Assembly (NCBI GenBank): GCA_964477275.1
Contig: CAYZDV010000086.1
Coordinates: 1 to 8,693, forward strand
Reading direction: 5' to 3'
From: CAYZDV01 sp964477275
GTDB lineage: Bacteria > Acidobacteriota > Aminicenantia > Aminicenantales > Aminicenantaceae
DNA length: 8,693 nt
Part shown: piece by piece, positions 5,027 through 8,693 of the stretch
Layout of the letters: each line of letters begins with the position of its first letter
Position numbering within the stretch: the stretch's first letter is position 1
Made by a program: the position numbers and the translations under genes
Notes under the pieces: model-generated
Told to the model about the DNA's origin: nothing
What the model saw: the letters and a program-made list of their open reading frames with translations, nothing else
Databases searched by the model: none

Positions 5027-7168
5027 CTATTGTTTTTTCTTCTTCTTTTCAAGCTGCCCCAGCTTCTCCTTGACTCCTTCGAGATTGGGATTGAGTTCCA
5101 GAGCCTTCTTGTAGAACTGAACAGCCTTTTCCCTGTCTCCGGCTTTAAGGTAGAGATTTCCCACCTCCAGCCGGAGTTCGGCGCTCCGAGGATAGAGCTC
5201 GAGGGCAATATCGGCAAGGGCAAAGACCTCGTTCTCTTTTTTGGCGTTGCCCAGACGGCGGGCAAGGAAGGAGAATCGCTCCAGGCTCACGCCCGGGTGG
5301 CGGGGATGGAGGTTAAAAGCCTTTTTAAAGAATGTTCGGGCCTGTTCAATATTCCCGGTCCAGATGTGGGCCACGGCCAGGCTGCTGAGCGCTGATGGAG
5401 ATTGGGGGTAGAGCTCGGAGCTGGAGACGAATATTCTGAACGCTTTGTCAGTCTCACCTTTCATGAGAAAATGCTCTCCCGCTGCTCCCATTTCTCTCGT
5501 GAAATCGGGATAGATCGTCTTTCCGGAGAAAGCCTGCTTCAGCCAGGATTCCAGTTCCTCAAAGTCCGTTTTGACCGTAATATGGAGACGGCGGATGTCA
5601 TCGGTGTAGATCGCAGACCAGTCTCTCTCCCAGGAGGCGATCAATTCTCCAAAGTCATCGGAGAATTTGTACATGTTTTTCTCCGGAGGCCATTGCTGAC
5701 TGATTTCCGTGTAGTCCCTGAAAAAGGCCAGCGGCCCGTTTTGATAATAGCTGCGAAGCCTCTCCTCTCCCAGCTCGTCCTTGAGGGCGGAAGCCATGGA
5801 GGTTCCGACCTTGATCATGGCCTGATTGGCAACAGGATGAAAGCCCAGGACGATCATTTTTTCCGTTTCCCTGAAATTTTTCTCCAGGGCCTTCCTGTTG
5901 AGATGCTTGTTGAAGTAGGAAAAAGCCTCGGCGCGGTCCTTTTCGCCGGTGGAAGCGTGCTTCCCCAGCCAGCTGAACTGACTCATCCCGTGAGAGAAGA
6001 CCTCGGCGCAGTAGTCCGCAATGGCCTGTCCAATCCTGTCGGACACATAAGCGGCGCTGTCCAGGTCTTCATCCAGCACCAGCTCGGCCAGCCTCCTCAC
6101 GTAGTTCATCAGGTCGAGCCTTTCCAGGTTGGAAGCAATGGCCACGGCGAACTCCTCGGCTGGAAAGATGAGTAGATGGGTCCGCGTCTCGGGCTGGGAG
6201 CCGCCATGGCTGACCTGGAAATGTCCTCTCCAGGGTCTGACACCCCATCCCATGCCGTAACCTGTCAGATAACCATCGCGGGTGGCCATGGAGCTGAACA
6301 TCCGCCTCCAGGTCTCTTCCCTGAGGAGTTTACCGTCGATGATGCCCCTTGCGTACTTGAGAAGGTCGAGGACTGTGGACCGCGTGCCTCCTGCCGCAAA
6401 ACGGCTGGAGATGTCCACGTACTCCGAGTTCTTGATTTCGCCGTTGATCAGTTGATAGCCTCTGACCCGGTTGGGGATAAGCTCCAGCGGGTCGTCCAGC
6501 CGCGAGGCGGACATACCCAGCGGAGCGAAGATGTTGTTCTGGACGTAGTGACCGTAAGACTTGCCAGTGGCGCCTTCGATGACCGCACCCAGAAGATTAT
6601 AGCCGTAACTTGAGTAGTGATACCTGGTTCCCGGCTCTGCCACCAGATCCCAGTCCTGGAAGATGGCCATGGCTTCTCTGGTGGTTTTCTGGTCCCTGAT
6701 CCGGCCTTCGACCTCGTAGTTTTTGTAATGGTTGATTCCTCCCAGGTGACCCAGAAGAAGGCGGACTGTCACCGGCCATTTTTTCCTGGGGAAATAGGGA
6801 ATATAAGTCTGGACCTCCGCGTCCAGGTCGACCCTGCCCTGTTCGACGAGCTGGAGAACGGCGATGGCGGTGATGGTCTTGGTAACGGATGCCAGCCGGT
6901 AAGCACTCTCGGGTCGGGCCGGAATCCTGTTCTCCAGGTCAGAGTAGCCGTATCCATTGGTCCAGATGAGGTCGCCTTTCAGAAATCCGACGGAAAGGCC
7001 GGGAGCATTGTCCACAGCCATCTGATCCTCGACGAATTGTTCGAAGCGCTCAACCGCTTCCAGCGGAAACGCCTGAGCGGATTCTGCCTCAGTCGAACCC
7101 GGGCTCCCGCTTAGAGTTAATGAGAAAAGACAGATGACGAACAGGATGGGCGGGAAGCGCTTAATCAT
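5027..7168 (-). CDS. Exported serine hydrolase (beta-lactamase class C/PBP-like) with C-terminal TPR repeats
   Basis: This 713-aa protein starts with a signal peptide (MIKRF, then a hydrophobic stretch to about residue 21, cleavage near 24-29), so it acts outside the cytoplasm. Residues about 38-370 are a beta-lactamase-fold domain (PF00144): GLSVGFLKGDLIWTNGYGYSD (57-77), the SxxK nucleophile motif in LASVTKTITA (Ser94, Lys97), LLLGHLGGI where LLxHTSG is usual, YHYSSYGYNLLG (183-194; Tyr185, with Ser187 where Asn is common) and SHGG (320-323). Residues about 380-560 are a less familiar helical region. At least two or three TPR units follow, the clearest at 664-697 (AELRLEVGNLYLKAGDREKA), before a Lys-rich end. 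TPRs usually bind protein partners. The substrate may be a peptide, ester or cell-wall component, and true beta-lactamase activity is not implied. AGGAGGTGA ends 6 nt before the ATG. The gene lies 30 bp behind the antiporter gene. Confidence 0.88.
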   Translation of the reverse strand: MIKRFPPILFVICLFSLTLSGSPGSTEAESAQAFPLEAVERFEQFVEDQMAVDNAPGLSVGFLKGDLIWTNGYGYSDLENRIPARPESAYRLASVTKTITAIAVLQLVEQGRVDLDAEVQTYIPYFPRKKWPVTVRLLLGHLGGINHYKNYEVEGRIRDQKTTREAMAIFQDWDLVAEPGTRYHYSSYGYNLLGAVIEGATGKSYGHYVQNNIFAPLGMSASRLDDPLELIPNRVRGYQLINGEIKNSEYVDISSRFAAGGTRSTVLDLLKYARGIIDGKLLREETWRRMFSSMATRDGYLTGYGMGWGVRPWRGHFQVSHGGSQPETRTHLLIFPAEEFAVAIASNLERLDLMNYVRRLAELVLDEDLDSAAYVSDRIGQAIADYCAEVFSHGMSQFSWLGKHASTGEKDRAEAFSYFNKHLNRKALEKNFRETEKMIVLGFHPVANQAMIKVGTSMASALKDELGEERLRSYYQNGPLAFFRDYTEISQQWPPEKNMYKFSDDFGELIASWERDWSAIYTDDIRRLHITVKTDFEELESWLKQAFSGKTIYPDFTREMGAAGEHFLMKGETDKAFRIFVSSSELYPQSPSALSSLAVAHIWTGNIEQARTFFKKAFNLHPRHPGVSLERFSFLARRLGNAKKENEVFALADIALELYPRSAELRLEVGNLYLKAGDREKAVQFYKKALELNPNLEGVKEKLGQLEKKKKKQ

Positions 7169-7198
7169 GGCAGCTCACCTCCTCTTGTCCAGAAAATT

Positions 7199-8614
7199 TT
7201 ACAGAATAAAGCCCAAGGTGATGAAAAGAAGGAGGGAAACTCCGGCGGCAGTGAACGCATAAGGCAGCTGTGTCCGGACATGGTCGATATGGTCGCAGGC
7301 TGAGGCCATGGAGGCGATGATGGTGGTGTCGGAAATGGGGGAGCAGTGGTCTCCGAAGACTCCCCCTCCGAGAACGGCGGCGATGGTCAGGCCTGGATGA
7401 AGTCCGATGATGGTGATCATGGGCACAGCGATGGGAATCATGATGGCAAACGTTCCCCAGGAGGTCCCGGTGGAAAAGGCGATGCCGCAGGAGACCAGAA
7501 AAACCACTGCCGGAATGACTCCGCTGGGGAGAGTGGACTTAGCCGCCTGGGCCACAAACGGCCCGGTGCCAAGGGCTTCGCAGGTGTCTCCGATGGCAAA
7601 GGCCAGAATCATCAAGCTGGCCAGCGGAACGAGACCTCCCACTCCTTTCATGAAGATATCCGTGATCTCTTTGACCCTCAGGATATTCTGGGCTCTATAA
7701 GCAACGGCACCGGCCGCAAGCCCGGAAATGACCGCCCACAGCACGGACAGCGAGCCAGAGCCTTCCATGAGGTTTCCCTTTCCGGTGACGAGGAGAACAA
7801 CCGGCATCATCACAACCATGGTCCCCACGGGAAGGAGCATGTTGATGGAGCGTGGAGGGACACCTTGTTTTGTTTCCATCTCCACCACTTCTTCCGATAT
7901 GAGCGGCTCGGCTCCGTCCCGGAGGAGTTTGTTCTCTGCCCGAACCCGGTGTTCGGCTGTTCGCATCGGCCCCATGTCTTTCCCGGTGAGGACAACGAAC
8001 AGGACCAGAAACAGAGCGATGATCGCGTAGAAGTTGAAAGGCATGGAGGAAACCAGGTATCTGACCGGTTTTTCCACGCCCTGGGAAGCAAGGAGTCCGA
8101 TGACAAAGGCTCCCCAGGCATTGAGAGGGAGAAGGATGCATTTGGGAGCTGAGGTGGAATCGAGGATGTAGCTCAACTTCTCCCGCGAAATCTTCAGCTT
8201 GTCAAAGATGGGCCGGGACACGGCGCCCGAGACAAGGACACAGATGCTGGATTCGATAAAGATGATGAATCCCAGAAACCAGGCTAGGAGTCCAGCCGAT
8301 TTCCTGGTTTTGACCAGACCCCGGCCGGTAACCCAGGTGACAAAGCCTTTCATCCCGCCCGAATACTGGGTGAAGGTAATGATGGCTCCGATCATGGCGC
8401 TGAACAGGACAACCCGGGTGTTGTCGGCGTCTTTGAAAACATCGACGAGAGCGTTGAGGGTGTGGATGATTCCCTGGAGCGGGTTCCAGGAATGGATGAT
8501 GGTCCAGCCCAACCAGATGCCCAGAATGAGAGAGAGGTAGACGTGCTTGGTCCGGATGGCGAGAACAATGGCCAGGAGAGGGGGAAGAACAGACAGCCAG
8601 CCGCAGGTCTCCAT
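7199..8614 (-). CDS. NhaC-family Na+/H+ antiporter
   Basis: This 471-aa integral membrane protein has about ten or more hydrophobic segments. The clearest are near residues 8-20, 26-41, 67-82, 107-128, 160-177, 192-210, 259-277, 290-306, 328-342, 365-382, 388-405, 407-420 and 453-471. A hydrophilic loop at 211-256 (RVRAENKLLRDGAEPLISEE) divides two halves. Family features are LDSTSAPKCILLPLNAWGAF (151-170) in the first half, and FSTGTSWGTFAIMIPIAVPM (380-399) and GGGVFGDHCSPISDTTIIAS (416-435) in the second, the latter followed by ACDHIDHVRTQLPY. NhaC homologues exchange external protons for internal Na+, though relatives couple Na+/H+ to organic acids, so the ligand is uncertain. No start lies upstream in frame before a stop becomes likely, and no strong Shine-Dalgarno precedes the ATG at 8614. 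The leader from the predicted promoter would be only about 15 nt. Confidence 0.9.
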   Translation of the reverse strand: METCGWLSVLPPLLAIVLAIRTKHVYLSLILGIWLGWTIIHSWNPLQGIIHTLNALVDVFKDADNTRVVLFSAMIGAIITFTQYSGGMKGFVTWVTGRGLVKTRKSAGLLAWFLGFIIFIESSICVLVSGAVSRPIFDKLKISREKLSYILDSTSAPKCILLPLNAWGAFVIGLLASQGVEKPVRYLVSSMPFNFYAIIALFLVLFVVLTGKDMGPMRTAEHRVRAENKLLRDGAEPLISEEVVEMETKQGVPPRSINMLLPVGTMVVMMPVVLLVTGKGNLMEGSGSLSVLWAVISGLAAGAVAYRAQNILRVKEITDIFMKGVGGLVPLASLMILAFAIGDTCEALGTGPFVAQAAKSTLPSGVIPAVVFLVSCGIAFSTGTSWGTFAIMIPIAVPMITIIGLHPGLTIAAVLGGGVFGDHCSPISDTTIIASMASACDHIDHVRTQLPYAFTAAGVSLLLFITLGFIL

Positions 8615-8635
8615 CTCGAAATCTTTTCAGGGAGA

Positions 8636-8664
8636 CATATAACACCCGGAGCGAGTGTTGTCAA
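8636..8664 (-). promoter_or_regulatory. Sigma70-type promoter of the antiporter-hydrolase operon
   Basis: On the minus strand a perfect -35 TTGACA (8664-8659) is separated by 17 bp from TATATG (8641-8636), which matches four of six -10 bases. Initiation would fall near 8629, giving a leader of about 15 nt to the ATG at 8614. It is the best promoter match I found in the window. Confidence 0.65.
8641..8659. promoter_or_regulatory. 19-bp imperfect palindrome filling the promoter spacer (candidate operator)
   Basis: aacacccg (8641-8648) and cgagtgtt (8652-8659) are reverse complements with one mismatch around a 3-bp centre (gag). The palindrome lies between the -35 and -10 boxes of the antiporter promoter and touches both. 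That is the geometry of a dimeric repressor site, or of a MerR-like activator site, although MerR-type spacers are usually 19-20 bp. The palindrome is seen directly. The function is inferred. Confidence 0.5.
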
Positions 8665-8680
8665 ATGAGACCGGTGACTC

Positions 8681-8690
8681 AAAAGGAGGG
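8681..8690 (+). promoter_or_regulatory. Strong Shine-Dalgarno of a probable divergent gene beyond the right edge
   Basis: AAAAGGAGGG on the plus strand, followed by aaa at the window end, is close to an ideal ribosome binding site. A start codon would be expected within a few bases after 8693. Its gene would be divergent from the antiporter, and TATAAC at 8638-8643 on the plus strand is a possible -10 for it, overlapping the antiporter's own -10. The gene itself is not visible. Confidence 0.35.
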
Positions 8691-8693
8691 AAA

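Noticed and set aside
5402..6613. Two adjoining plus-strand frames opposite the serine hydrolase gene
   Set aside because: They are antisense shadows of a gene with a signal peptide, catalytic motifs and TPRs, and their own translations have no recognisable domains.
5027..7168. The exported hydrolase as an antibiotic-resistance beta-lactamase
   Set aside because: The PF00144 fold covers esterases, peptidases and PBP-like proteins. The altered YSN and HTSG motifs and the TPR fusion do not point to a class C resistance enzyme.
7346..8152. A 268-codon plus-strand frame opposite the antiporter gene
   Set aside because: It is an extremely hydrophilic Gly/His/Asp-rich translation, the expected mirror of a hydrophobic membrane protein.

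Overview
The window looks like bacterial chromosome carrying ordinary metabolic and housekeeping genes. Coding regions are moderately GC-rich with strong Shine-Dalgarno sites, and one end is an AT-rich, gene-poor accessory stretch. The taxon cannot be fixed from sequence alone. The mix of a thiolase/3-hydroxyacyl-CoA dehydrogenase pair, a divergent RecA with a Lys/Glu/Pro tail and an exported beta-lactamase-fold hydrolase fused to TPRs would suit an anaerobic Gram-negative-type lineage such as Acidobacteriota, Aminicenantes or Desulfobacterota. That is a low-confidence inference.

Left edge (1-97, minus strand): the N-terminus of an AAA-type ATP-binding protein with a Walker A motif runs off the window. 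A dense set of inverted and direct repeats (99-163) overlies its probable promoter. Positions 164-887 hold no convincing gene, only short open fragments that may be gene remnants, one hairpin, and a stretch resembling sequences found near REP-type transposase genes.

Plus-strand block (888-4143): acetyl-CoA acetyltransferase (thiolase) and 3-hydroxybutyryl-CoA dehydrogenase are separated by only 13 bp. They form a two-gene unit for the reversible conversion of acetyl-CoA via acetoacetyl-CoA to 3-hydroxybutyryl-CoA. After a 117-bp gap comes recA, complete but with several substitutions at normally conserved positions. RecA ends in a 4-bp stop-to-stop overlap with the convergent gene.

Minus-strand block (8614 down to 4140): a NhaC-family Na+/H+ antiporter, a secreted serine hydrolase (beta-lactamase/PBP-like) with C-terminal TPRs, and a SagB-type nitroreductase. 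The first two are 30 bp apart and almost certainly co-transcribed. The third follows after about 130 bp. The antiporter has a recognisable sigma70-type promoter (TTGACA, 17 bp, TATATG) with a 19-bp imperfect palindrome filling the spacer. A strong Shine-Dalgarno on the plus strand at the extreme right edge suggests a divergent gene just beyond the window.

No CRISPR array, rRNA, tRNA, intact insertion sequence or clear new multi-gene defence system is visible. The most interesting points are the unusual RecA residues, the three-part hydrolase, the palindrome inside the antiporter promoter, and the repeat cluster in front of the ATPase.
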